Source: Toxonevra muliebris (Eukaryota; Arthropoda; Insecta; Diptera; Pallopteridae). From it: DNA of 64,000 bases. The notes below the pieces were generated by a model. That model searched no databases. It saw only the letters and a list, made by a program, of their open reading frames with translations, and was not told where the DNA came from. The position numbers and the translations under genes were made by a program. Position 1 is the first letter of the stretch, and each line of letters begins with the position of its first letter. Where the stretch lies: contig OY829327.1 in the NCBI GenBank assembly GCA_963691655.1, positions 61,392,079 through 61,456,078 on the forward strand. Reading direction: 5' to 3'. Shown in pieces: positions 20,080 through 29,956 of the stretch.

Positions 20080-21470
20080 AAAAGTTAGTAAACGCAAAAA
20101 AAAAAGAAATAAAAAAAAAAATGATCGTGAAATAATTCTTAAACTATTCAAAGTACAAATAACGAGCATAAGGGTTCCCCCAAGTAACAGTAACTATCCA
20201 CCTTTACTTGCAAAAGAAATAGAAAATAGGTATAAATAATGAAATATTTCTATATACTACTGTCTGGTTGATCAGCACATACCCACACTAAAAAAACATA
20301 ATAAAAATAAAAAAAAAAACTCACATGCTCAACTAAGTGCACTCGATGGAAGTGAAACTTCTTTGGTAGGTTTGTGACTGGGAATATGTAAGTGCAATAA
20401 CAGCAGACTGGGAGAAATAATTGTATGTATGCACATGGCATTTAAATAGTTAATATGAGTCGGTACATATCCAAAGTGCCAAGGCTATAGACGAAAATTT
20501 TCCAGATTTTTAATGCAATACACACTGACCGTACAAATAAATAGTTTAAACAAAAGAAATGAGCCTAATTAATGTTAATTAAATTAAAAAACCTATTTGA
20601 TTTAACTATTTTTTCAAAAGTGACTAAGTCCCATCGTAAGTGTAAATCAAAATTGCTTAAGTCCCTTTCAGCCAATCGCATTCTTTCTTTGTTCTGCTAC
20701 TGCATTGTAATAAAATGTTTTCCTGTGCTTAAGTCCAGATGATTTTTTTTCAAAACTAATTAGGTCCACATGGTACTTATTAAAAGTGCTTAAATCCAAC
20801 GTAAAACTGGTTTATTTTGGATTTGGCATACTTTATCATTGTTTTTTCTTCGCAAAATGTCCCCAAAAACAGTTTTCTAAATACTTTTACCCATGTTACA
20901 ACTATTTAGAGGTAGATGCCTTTTTCAAAAAGTAGTAGTAGATAGAAAAGAGTGAGTTAATAGAAGATTATTAATACTACTTTTATTACTTAGGACAAAA
21001 TTATAAATTTTATTTATAATAAAAAACCTATAAATAATGTTATTAAAATTAGTTTTATTTATTGGGAAATACCTTGAATATACCTTGAGTCAAAAAATAA
21101 TATAAAAAGCAACGACTATTTCTCCCTATGTTCATGCAATACTATACAAATTATTTTCTTATAAATTCTCACCTAAAAATCTAACTATGAAAGTACAACT
21201 CTGTTGCAAAAACAAATGTTCTCCCAATTGGCAAAGTTCCTCTTACTTGTCAAAATGCATGTACCTTCTTAATTCTTCTGCCATGGTAAAGAGTGTGGAT
21301 TTTCACGCACACCAGCTTGATTTTCTTTTTAATATAAACGAAAAGGTAGATTAAAATATATTTATATTGTTTATGTTTTGCATTGCGCTATAAAAGCAAC
21401 AGATGACGATGCTATTGATATATTCGTATTTATGTTTATAGTGCCAACAGATGGCGTTGCTATAGAAAAC
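20080..21470. other. AT-rich DNA with repeated AAGTCC motifs, no gene seen
   Basis: At 20620..20830 the motifs GACTAAGTCC, GCTTAAGTCC (twice), TTAGGTCC and GCTTAAATCC recur every 40-80 bp. They resemble the GTGGTGTAAGTC and GTGGTATAAGTCC motifs elsewhere in the window. GGAAGTGAAACTTC at 20349..20362 is also shared with the repeats near 45.2-45.9 kb. Nothing coding is recognisable. Confidence 0.4.
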
Positions 21471-21478
21471 TACTTTAA

Positions 21479-21944
21479 CCCTTTCTTCTCAACTTATTTA
21501 TTGAGGGGTAAAAAAAATTTTTGTTGTTTTATATTCGTAGATTTGGTCTTTGTTAAGAATAAAAACCAAAAAAAATTATGAAAGACGTTTTTGGGAAAGG
21601 CTGTAAAGCTTTTGGAATTTTGTACATTATAATGACCAAAATGCATGAATTGATTTTTGAATTTTTTTTTGTATAAAAAACAACTAAGGTTTATTTTGCA
21701 ATGCAAAATAAACTTTTAGTTTAGAAAATACTTTTAAAAACACACTTGTTCACTAAGTATAAAAGGTGAATATTTGAAACATTTTTGGAATTTGGGTTTA
21801 TTTTTACTAAAGTGAAGTATACAGATTTTTGTTGTTCAGTGACCTATAGTAAAATTTCATGGGCAGCATATTTCTCGTAATGGGTCAAAAAGGAGACTTT
21901 TTCGAAAAAGGCAAAAAAGACCCATAATGGTGGGTGCCAAAGGG
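21479..21944. mobile_element. putative TTAA-type MITE
   Basis: The left end reads TTAA|CCCTTTCTTC (TTAA at 21475..21478). The right end is GCCAAAGGG|TTAG, the inverse of CTAA|CCCTTTGGC. CCC..GGG ends next to TTAA (one side mutated) suggest a short piggyBac-type non-autonomous element of about 466 bp. The inverted repeat is short (about 8 bp), so chance cannot be excluded. The interior has no meaningful frame. Confidence 0.35.
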
Positions 21945-23080
21945 TTAGTAAGTAGGAAGAAAATATTCTACGAAAAATTCTACTATAGGTTGCTGAACAT
22001 ACAAACAAGCTCTGATGCAAAACTAACAAGTTTTCTTATAGTTTACAAAGAGTCTAGAATGTAAAGAGGTCGCATTTCGCTCTTCGTGTTGCTGAAACAT
22101 TTAATTTGACGTGCCAGAGTCTAGCTAACCGACCGATATACCCAATCGCAACCGTCCACGATGTAGAAAACTAATCCAACCGAACAAAATGTATGAGTGG
22201 ATGAGTTCGGTGTGTTTTATGACAGAAGGAATATTTGCCATTTCATTTCCTTCTTGTATCGGTCATTTAACAGCTGGAGTATTTTGCTGTTGATCTTACA
22301 TATATTTTTTGCATTTGTAAAGCAGAATAGAATATGTTTTTGCATTTTTGGTTTTGCTTGAATTTTTTCTATTAGCTTTCTATATACATATTTATATAGA
22401 ACATACATATGTATGTACAAGTTTTAGATTTCATTTTTCATCCATACAAAATAAAATATTCAAATAAAATTTAGTATATTTAATTAAAATACTGTAGGTT
22501 TTTCTATATATATATATATCTATTATATAACATGTAAAAAAATAAGGAAAAATGAAAGAGTTACCAAGATTTAACTCTTTCATTCATAAAAATATCCAGG
22601 CGCGCAGAATATACAGCCAGCATGATGCAAAATGCAAAATATTCAATTCAATCAAAATTCAAATTTAGCAGCAGCAGACGTGAAATTCGACAACATCGCT
22701 CTAAAATTTGCTGAAATTTTAATGAAAATGAAAAATTGAAATGTCGAATTGTGAGGGTGATAATTGGATTTAGTGATAAAGTTCATTAGTTTGAAGTCCT
22801 ACATCGATTACGTCTGAGACAAAGTTGTTTGTAATGAAAAGTTGTAGATTTTTTGCTTTCACACCAATTCTCCAGCTGCTCAGTGTATCGGTTTTTTGGG
22901 GGATTTTGGGCATAAAAGTGTCTTAAACCAAATTTGATGTTCGGACGTATTCTTCACTTTTTCATAGGGACAATTTCTCTAGAAGGAAGTATGTCCTTAT
23001 TCCAAGCCGTTTACCCGGTATGAATACTTTTAAGTAAATTTAGACCGAAAATGGCCAAAAAGGTGGGTACGGTGAGCAGA
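21945..23080. other. AT-rich DNA, no gene recognised
   Basis: The stretch includes a (TA)n tract at 22507..22520 and scattered ATACATATGTATGT-like palindromes near 22400. Short frames here have no recognisable domain on either strand. Confidence 0.4.
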
Positions 23081-23139
23081 AGGAAGGTTGATGTCCAAAA
23101 AAGAAATGTTTAGCTTAAACAATAAACAATTTTCCCTCA

Positions 23140-23710
23140 GATGCCAAAGCTGTACGATATTATGCATTTCTCTTCAATTTTCACACTCAGCTCGTTTGCA
23201 ATTTTTTGCACTACTTGCTTTGCGTTCTCATTCTCTGGTGCATTATTTATTTCTATATTTTTATCTAATGCTTGCTGCTCTAAGGTGTTGATTTTTCTTT
23301 CCATTTGCGATATGCGCTCATCTTTTTCATTGTTTTGCTATGAGAGATTAGTAACATGATTAGCCAGGTGGGTTAGTGTTTGGTTAATTTTGGTAAATGC
23401 TTCTGACAAGCCACTTATATTGTGGGTTAATGTTGCCATCTAATTTTTAATATCTTTTGTATCTGATTTAAGTTCAGACATATCGGTCTGCAGGGTATTT
23501 ACATCGCTTTGCATAGTGACAATAGAGAGAGTATGATATGCTCTATATCTCTTTGCCTGTGAGTCGTTCTCTTCACGATACCGCTGTTGTTTTTGTGGTT
23601 GCAGTTTGTGCTCATCAGTTGTTGTTGCTGCTTGATGATCTGCTGTAACTATTGCTGCTGTGGTTGATGCTGATCTACATCTTGATCTGCAGTTCTGACA
23701 CTTCCATTCT
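23140..23710 (-). pseudogene. coiled-coil ORF1 relic of a non-LTR retrotransposon
   Basis: Read on the minus strand from about 23710, the segment is Gln/His-rich, then becomes a heptad-like coiled coil (MQSDVNTLQTDMSELKSDTK, NISGLSEAFTKINQTLTHLA, ERISQMERKINTLEQQALDK). It ends with NIEINNAPENENAKQVVQKI, which resembles the RNA-recognition part of L1-type ORF1 (Transposase_22-like or FP-like) proteins. In-frame stops occur at about 23442 and 23341, so it is dead. No ORF2 follows within the next kilobases. A similar architecture occurs in the ORF1 at 49372..50107, though the sequences clearly differ. Confidence 0.6.
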
Positions 23711-23714
23711 AAGC

Positions 23715-24955
23715 GATGTTCGAGAACATAGCAAACCTGTCGAGTTCAATGAACTTTGGTAACTTATTTAGCCGAACATAAGAGAAGAAAAACACAATGT
23801 CTATTCTTATGATGCAATTATAACTATGTAATATTAGACACAGCTTGAGTTTGAGAAAAAATAAAAAATATTTTTTTTTTTTTTTATTATTGTTTGTAAT
23901 GAAAACTTTTTTTTGCATTCCCAGGTAATGTAAAGTAGGAAGCATTACTTTTCGTAGGACATCGCCGTGTTAAAAATCATGTATTCTGGAAGTTATAGCC
24001 TATAGGAGCTATGCATTCCAACGTGCATTCCTCTTTGAATCAAATAAACGAAAGACGGATAACAACCTCTGCGCTGCTATCTCAGTGGAGCGTGGGCGCA
24101 GGTCCGCAATAAAATAAAAATATCTTTTGAAAAACGCTCGAATTCTGTAGCTCAATACTGAACTACCACACAATATTACTAAAAGTAAAATTAATTTTCA
24201 CCCGCACAACTTGCTGGGCTCACGAGCACACAAAGGGACTTTCACAATTTTAGTATAAATAAAAGCAAAGAAAGTTAATAGTAGGAGAAGCCTACTCCAC
24301 AAATACAATAGTCACTTGCAGTTAGCACCAACTGCCCTCAAAGTGACCACCAAATAATAGTATAAAAATAAAATTATACTCCCTTGCCTTCGCGCACAAA
24401 TTACGAGACCCGAAAAAGAAATTCTCGAAAGTTAAACACAAAGTAACCTGGCTAAAAATTACTCTATAAGTGTCGCTACAAGTTAGCGACAAACCAAAAT
24501 AAAAATACAATGCACCAATCAACCAAACGAGAGAACCAAAGCTTTCGCGTTTTTCCGCAAATTTACAATAAATACACCTCTGCGTTGTCTTACAGTAGTC
24601 TCCATATCACCAATCCAAAGAATGACAGCCAAAGAAGTAAATAGGGAAAAAGAAATAAAAGGTTAGGAAATGTCGCACGCGGCTAATAGAATTACATAAA
24701 TATTTAATTCGCGGCGCGAAATCAAAACGCGACATATTTTCCATCTCGGTTGCTTCATTGCAGTATGTGTGTAGGAATAAATAAATGATTTTATAATTTA
24801 GAAATTTTGTCTTTTCTCTTGTGAACACAATAGCTTTGCATGATCGTATTTACAATTGCAAGTGCGGAATGTAGGGAACATTTTTCTATGGAAAATGATA
24901 TTGAGGAACATAAAAATGGTGACCAATAATGGGTTATTATGCACCTACAATTTTA
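23715..24955. other. AT-rich stretch without a gene
   Basis: Possible 5' region of the ORF1 relic for about 24060..24600: motifs such as AGTATAAA and CACAAAGGGAC or CAAAGTGACC recur loosely. No protein family is recognisable on either strand. Confidence 0.35.
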
Positions 24956-24958
24956 TTT

Positions 24959-26315
24959 CTGTACTAGCTGACACGGCAAACGTTGTTTGGCCTTTTCTGC
25001 GAAAAAGCGCGAAAATTAAAAAAGAATGAAGTACTTCATATTTAAAATTGAACATTCGTAATGACAATTCAGGCTTCCATTCAATTTGGAAAAAAAATTC
25101 TAGATTAAAACTGTGTCTCATTATTGACACAGTTGACATTTTCAAAAATATTTAACTTGCAGAACTGCACATTAAAAACAGAGAATCATTATAAATAAAA
25201 ATCTCAAATCAATATTGTTTTAATTAAATTTTAGAAATGAAAGTTTACATTGCGTCTGGACGACCAGAAAATTAAATATTTTTATTGTATTATCACCAAT
25301 GTTAACTCAACGACGGGTACGAAAACAACTCAAGTCTGATAGCAAAGAACATAGTGGATATTTACAAAAAAAAAAGACCGTTAGGCGCAACAGCGAGTTA
25401 CCTTCGACGAAAACAAAGCCATATTGGCTGATGATACCATTTGAGCAAAATTATTAACCCAGTTGATGCTAAAGGGGTCATTCAGCAGTTAGATAGAAAC
25501 TCCAACATATCAGTAGTAAAAAGCAACGCGGGGTCTTAAGATATTTCATAAAGCAGTAGAAAAAGGAATGGAAAAAGTAGTAGAAAATAGCAGTAAAAAA
25601 GTAGAAGAAAATGGTAGTAGGAAAAAGAATAGAAAACAGTATATAAAAGTTAAACATAGTAGTACAAATGGAGTAGAAAGAGTGGTAAAAATAATAATAA
25701 AAAATAGTAGTAGAAAAAAATGTAAAAAGTAGTAAAAAATGGTAGTATAAAGTGGTGGTACAAAATAAAAAGCAATTGTAGAAAAAATTTAATAAAAAGG
25801 TAGTAGAAAAAAGTAGTAAAATAGTAGTATAAAATATTAGTTTAAAAGTAGTAGAAAATGTTAGTTGAAAAAGTAGTAGAAATTGCAGAAAAAAAGTAGT
25901 AAAAAATAGTAGTAGAATTAATTCAATAAACTGAAAGAATTTAAATTTTAGTACCGTACCAAAAATGGCCTAAGATATCTCATAATGGAAATTCAGGTTA
26001 TATGGAAGGTGCCACACCCCCTTTTGTCAATCCCACCCATGTTTTTGTTGTAGCATGGCGTTGTCAATTCTCGTTATTGTACCAAATTTCTGTAGCGTGC
26101 TATAAATTGTTCTTGAAATATACCCAAAAAACTACTAGGATTGTATGGGAGGTGCCACGCCCACTTTACTAAAAGCCATTATGAATAGCTATGAACCATC
26201 CTCCCCCCTAAGAAAATATATTTTGGAAATATGAATCGGTCCAGTCGTTCAGAAGTTACACAAAACAAACACACAAAACTCTACGATTATATACATAAAG
26301 ATATGATCATAGTTC
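24959..26315. repeat. dispersed repeat starting TACTAGCTGACACGGCAAAC, with internal minisatellite
   Basis: The start (CTAGCTGACACGGCAAACGT) and the end (AATCGGTCCAGTCGTTC, then ACAAAACAAACACACAAAA and a TA-rich tail at about 26240..26310) match, from general knowledge, the two ends of a dispersed repeat type common in arthropod genomes. The region between includes GGAGGTGCCACGCCCAC-type segments at about 26000..26165, also seen in 53200..53420. No coding region is left. A transposon origin is inferred. Confidence 0.45.
25550..25920 (+). repeat. AGTAGAAAA-type degenerate minisatellite
   Basis: About 370 bp made of irregular AGTAGAAAA, AGTAGTA and GTAAAAA units, almost pure purine plus T on the plus strand. 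Unit lengths vary between 8 and 18 bases, so it is a decayed array. It lies inside the dispersed repeat 24959..26315. Confidence 0.7.
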
Positions 26316-27195
26316 TCTTATATTTTAGAATATTTCTAACCAATATTGTTCTAATTTAAGAATCTGAAATTAATAAGTCTGTGAGTGAAAATAGGTAATC
26401 AAAATTTGTATGCATTAAGGACAACATTTGTTAACTTTCTGGAGTTTTTGTTCATTAACCTTTCATCTGTACCCCGACACCACCGAAAAAAATGCAAACA
26501 AAATAGATAGAAATAACTTAGAGCTTATTTCTTCAATAATGCATTCTTTAACTATTTCTCCCCTTAAAAAAAAAGGAGTAACTGTTGCAAGGAGGGAATA
26601 ACGGCGCCGACAATTTAATTTTTATAATAGGTCTGTTCCCGTATTTTTTGTGTAAAGTCTGGTAAACTGAGAGTAAACAAAAAATACTCTCTGTGATAGA
26701 AATGCACAAAAGTACCGGAACGTACAAAACCACTTTTCTAGCACGAAATAAATGTATAATTGTAATGGCAGTTAAATCCAAAAAACAAAGTTTCTGTGAT
26801 ATTTAATACAATAAAAATTATTAAATCTTACAAGAAAATAAATAAATAATGAAAAAATTAAACATAAATTGTTCGCCTGACTACTTCTGTAGAATCTGTT
26901 AGTTTACAATCACCATTTACATTTTTCAGAAATAGTAGAAGCTCCTACACTGTCAGAAGTTGGCAGCCACCTGCGCCATTAATCTGTGGAGAATGTCGTT
27001 TTACAATCTTTAATTATAGTAAAAATTCAAAGTAATTACAAATGTAAATTTTGGTATCCAAGCTAGAGGTGCATTTGATGTGTTCCCTTTGTAAGTAAAG
27101 AAAATATTGAATATAAAAAATACAGTATAGGAGCCGAGCACATCTCGCTGCCTTCAAACTGGGTCCACTTGAGCAATGAGTTATGAATTTATAAA
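26316..27195. other. AT-rich DNA, no gene recognised
   Basis: Both strands contain only short frames with no recognisable domain. Poly-A tracts occur near 26565. Confidence 0.4.
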
Positions 27196-27199
27196 ACAA

Positions 27200-27630
27200 C
27201 AAATATTAAGAAAAATGGCCGAGCAGTACTTTTGTCCTCTAGAGTATTTCTTATTTCATTAGTAATACGATTGACTTGCTCTATTGTACCATGTTTTGCG
27301 CGAAAGCTGAATTAGTGCGGTGGAATTTTACTATGTTGCTGAAAACATATGGGATCATTTTTTGTATCCACATTCTTTCAAATAATTTTGATAGCACTGG
27401 GAGGAGACTAATAGGCTTATATGAAGCTGGTTGCGTTACGTCTTTACCTGGTTTAGATACCATAATTACTTACATATCCAAGCCAAAGGAAAATAGCAAA
27501 TATGAAATTTTGCCTTAAACAAATGAGTTAACATTTTAAAAGCTGCATCAGGCAACTCTACTTTCATTTTTATTAATTCGTAGCCTGGAGATTTTTTAAG
27601 GTTGAGTTGTTTTTCTACTGCGTACTTATT
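27200..27630 (-). pseudogene. Jockey-like reverse transcriptase fragment
   Basis: The minus strand reads QLNLKKSPGYELIKMKVELP (about 27615..27550), then MVSKPGKDVTQPASYKPISL, LLPVLSKLFERMWIQKM and, after frame changes, KHGTIEQVNRITNEIRNTLE. These are the N-terminal fingers of a Jockey-clade RT (the PGKD..SYRPISLL block is diagnostic). The fragment lacks both endonuclease and catalytic core. It abuts the ribozyme-family repeat at 27640..27745, so one inserted into or recombined with the other. Confidence 0.75.
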
Positions 27631-27639
27631 CTGACATTG

Positions 27640-27745
27640 CTGTCGAGGAACAAGGCAATGCGTTTCCGAAACGGCTGTCTCATTTGCCCATCTCTATACA
27701 CATTGTTGTTGTGATGACTACATTTGTTCATTAACCTGTTGGCCA
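27640..27745 (+). repeat. ribozyme-family repeat with decayed hammerhead core
   Basis: The plus strand reads CTGTCGA (27640..27646; the invariant CTGANGA has A changed to T), GGAAC..GTTTCC stem II, GAAA (27668..27671), C-GGCT-G, TC, then TCATTTGCCC. The following tail (CATCTCTATACACATTGTTG, TTGTTCATTAACCTGTT) is the same family as 18490..18583 in opposite orientation. Because an essential core base is lost and stem I does not pair, this copy should be inactive. Confidence 0.6.
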
Positions 27746-28600
27746 CCAGCATCTCGATGGGCTTTGGGGCTGCGCTTGGTTTAGGGGCCGGACAGGTGGA
27801 ATCTAATATGGTCCGGGAGGTGCATGGAATCCATGCAAATCCTGGTACCGTTTTGGAGGAAACCAGGGCGGCTCCTCTCCAGGCACCGTTTGGTCTGATG
27901 GTTAATCCCAGCGCGAGCTGGGACAGTACCATCGAGCCGATGGATACAGAAGCAGTGCCCGGTTCAGGGGTTGGTCTGTCCAAAAGACAGATCAAAAGGA
28001 TAAGGCAGAGACGAGCGAAAGCTTTCAAGAATGCGGGAGCTACAGCTATGGTTCGGGATGAAGCAGTGGATGAAACCCCGGTGGTTGCTATTGTGGAAAC
28101 CCAAATCAAGACTGCGGAAGATGCATCTGCGAAAGTTGCCGTTTCGTCTCTCCTCTGTTCTACCCCTGTCAACTTGACAGGGGAAGCGTCGGTGTCTACT
28201 CCGGCTAAAATGAGCAAGGCGAAAAGGAGGAAAGCTAAAAAGCAAGAATCCACAGTACTCAGTTCTATACAGTCGGGCGGTGCTACATATCAATTTGTCA
28301 TTAGACAAATTAACAGAATTCAAAAAATGCCGTGGGTGAGCGTGATGATCCCTGGGCAACCAAGGGAGCCTCAGGCCATAATCACCTGAATCCGTACCCA
28401 AAATGATGGGCTTGATACGACGCACTGGAGAACGTATCAATATACTAAGGCGGGATCGGATCCAAGACTTGGAAACGCTTCCCGTTTGGTTATTGGTGTC
28501 GACCCAGAGTCGTTGAAGGTCATACGATCTAGGTAGGGCACGCGCCTTTATCTGAATTTGGGACGCGTACTCGTTACGCTACTGGACTCAGATGAAGGCA
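27724..28600 (+). pseudogene. LOA-like ORF1 (second copy)
   Basis: Frame 27724..28389 encodes a basic segment GVGLSKRQIKRIRQRRAKAF, a type seen in LOA ORF1, followed by a KMSKAKRRKAKKQ stretch. After a frameshift near 28385 another frame continues with a DUF4780-like part (LDTTHWRTYQYTKAG, RLVIGVDPESLKVI, LYLNLGRVLVTLLDSDEG) up to about 28600. The domain matches the ORF1 end of the element at 11886..12386. The start of the element is not defined, because 27640..27745 is another repeat and the first codons may not be original. Confidence 0.6.
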
Positions 28601-28611
28601 TGGTGAAATAG

Positions 28612-29512
28612 GTGATGATGACCAACTCTATGTCGTTCAGCATTACTTTCTCACTAATTAACTTGCAGCATAGCAAATCCGCTACTGCCGTCTTATGCAG
28701 TAGCTATGTGAAACCGCATACAAATCCTCACATAATTCTAATCCAAGAACCATGGGTGTTTAACAGCCGCGTATGCGGATTGAGAGGAGTTAAGTGGGGT
28801 TCCGTCCTTTATTGTAAAGGAGTGGTTCGTCCGTGTTCTTGCATGATTGTGCTGAAAGCGGTTGACTGCACGTTAAAATAAAGTACCGTTTTGGGGGAGG
28901 TGTGGTGGAGACTATTGTAGTTTCGGCTTACCTTCCCTAGGGAGTTGGTGGAAGTCGTACGATACGCGGAATCAATCGGCTTAGGACTAATAGTAGGCTG
29001 TGACGCCAATGCTCAGAACACTATCTGGGGGAGCACCAAGTGTAACTTCCGGGTGAATGAGCTGTTGGATTTCATTCTGTCATCCCGACTGGTAGTAGGA
29101 GACAGGAGGTGATTGATCTGACACTATCAAACAGTATAGTGGCTCAAATCACCGGATGGCGAATTCTTAGAGATGACTCCCTTTCGGACCACCGTTACAT
29201 AGAATTTCGGCTTTCAGCTAAGCTAGAATTCGGTGAGCTGGTCGAAGAAAGAATTCGCGTCGTTCCTAAACTCCGGACAATAGAGTCAATCAAGGAAGCC
29301 TCTAATACATTAGGGCGAATCTTGGTTGATTGCTATGAGATGGCGTGCACGGAACGTAGGAGTAGACAAGGTAAGGTGGTCCCTTGGTGGAACGCTGAGC
29401 TTTCGAAATTTCGGAAAAACTCCAGGAAGCTTCTGAACCGAACCCTTAAATCTCGGTTTGAAGCGGACTGGACTGCCTACCGTCAGCTGCAAAAGGACAA
29501 TAAGAAGAGGTG
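28612..29512 (+). pseudogene. LOA-like ORF2, endonuclease only (truncated)
   Basis: Frame 28612..28881 starts with SLINLQHSKSATAVLCSSYV and ILIQEPWVFNSRVCGLRG (endonuclease boxes). Frameshifts at about 28880 and 28940 lead to ESIGLGLIVGCDANAQNTIW and ELLDFILSSRLVVG. A further shift near 29108 leads to VIDLTLSNSIVAQITGWRIL and DSLSDHRYIEFRLSAKLE (SDH catalytic box). The frame ends at 29512, before any RT. This copy keeps the GCDAN to LSSR block that the copy at 12394 lost. It is 3'-truncated and broken. Confidence 0.75.
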
Positions 29513-29920
29513 AAATATTTAAAACTGGACTTTTATAGAAATTTGCGGCTTTATTGGCTCGAGGTGTTTTTTTCTAATAAACTTTCGCATTACCCAAACT
29601 TTGTCAGCGGGCCAGATAGCGGAGTTGGGTGAAGCTAATTGCTTATGTATGTATATAAGCACTTTATTTTTTATTTAAATAAATAAAAATTTAACAATAA
29701 AAAACTGCGTGCGTGAACATACGTACATTTTTTTCTTTGAAAAATGCCAACGTGCGTGAGTCATAAAGTACACACGAGCCCATCTCTAGTTTAAACAGTA
29801 TAATGCAGCAAAAAGTTTAAATTTTGAGTTGATTACTCTAATGTGTCTACAACTCTTGATATTTACGTGCCAAACAAAACAAATTTTTTATTGATCTTTT
29901 GTTAATACATCAAAACATAT
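29513..29920. other. AT-rich spacer downstream of MIC10
   Basis: No gene was recognised. It lies between the truncated LOA-like copy and the MIC10 polyadenylation signal. Confidence 0.4.
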
Positions 29921-29926
29921 TTTATT
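29921..29926 (-). promoter_or_regulatory. polyadenylation signal for MIC10
   Basis: AATAAA on the minus strand, 31 bp after the MIC10 stop codon. It is the only canonical signal close to the stop, so the 3' UTR is predicted to be very short. Confidence 0.5.
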
Positions 29927-29956
29927 TCAAACATAAATAACGAAGTTTTCTAAATT

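Noticed and set aside
28612..29512. Host endonuclease gene
   Set aside because: The boxes and order are those of LOA-like ORF2, with an ORF1 upstream and several frameshifts.
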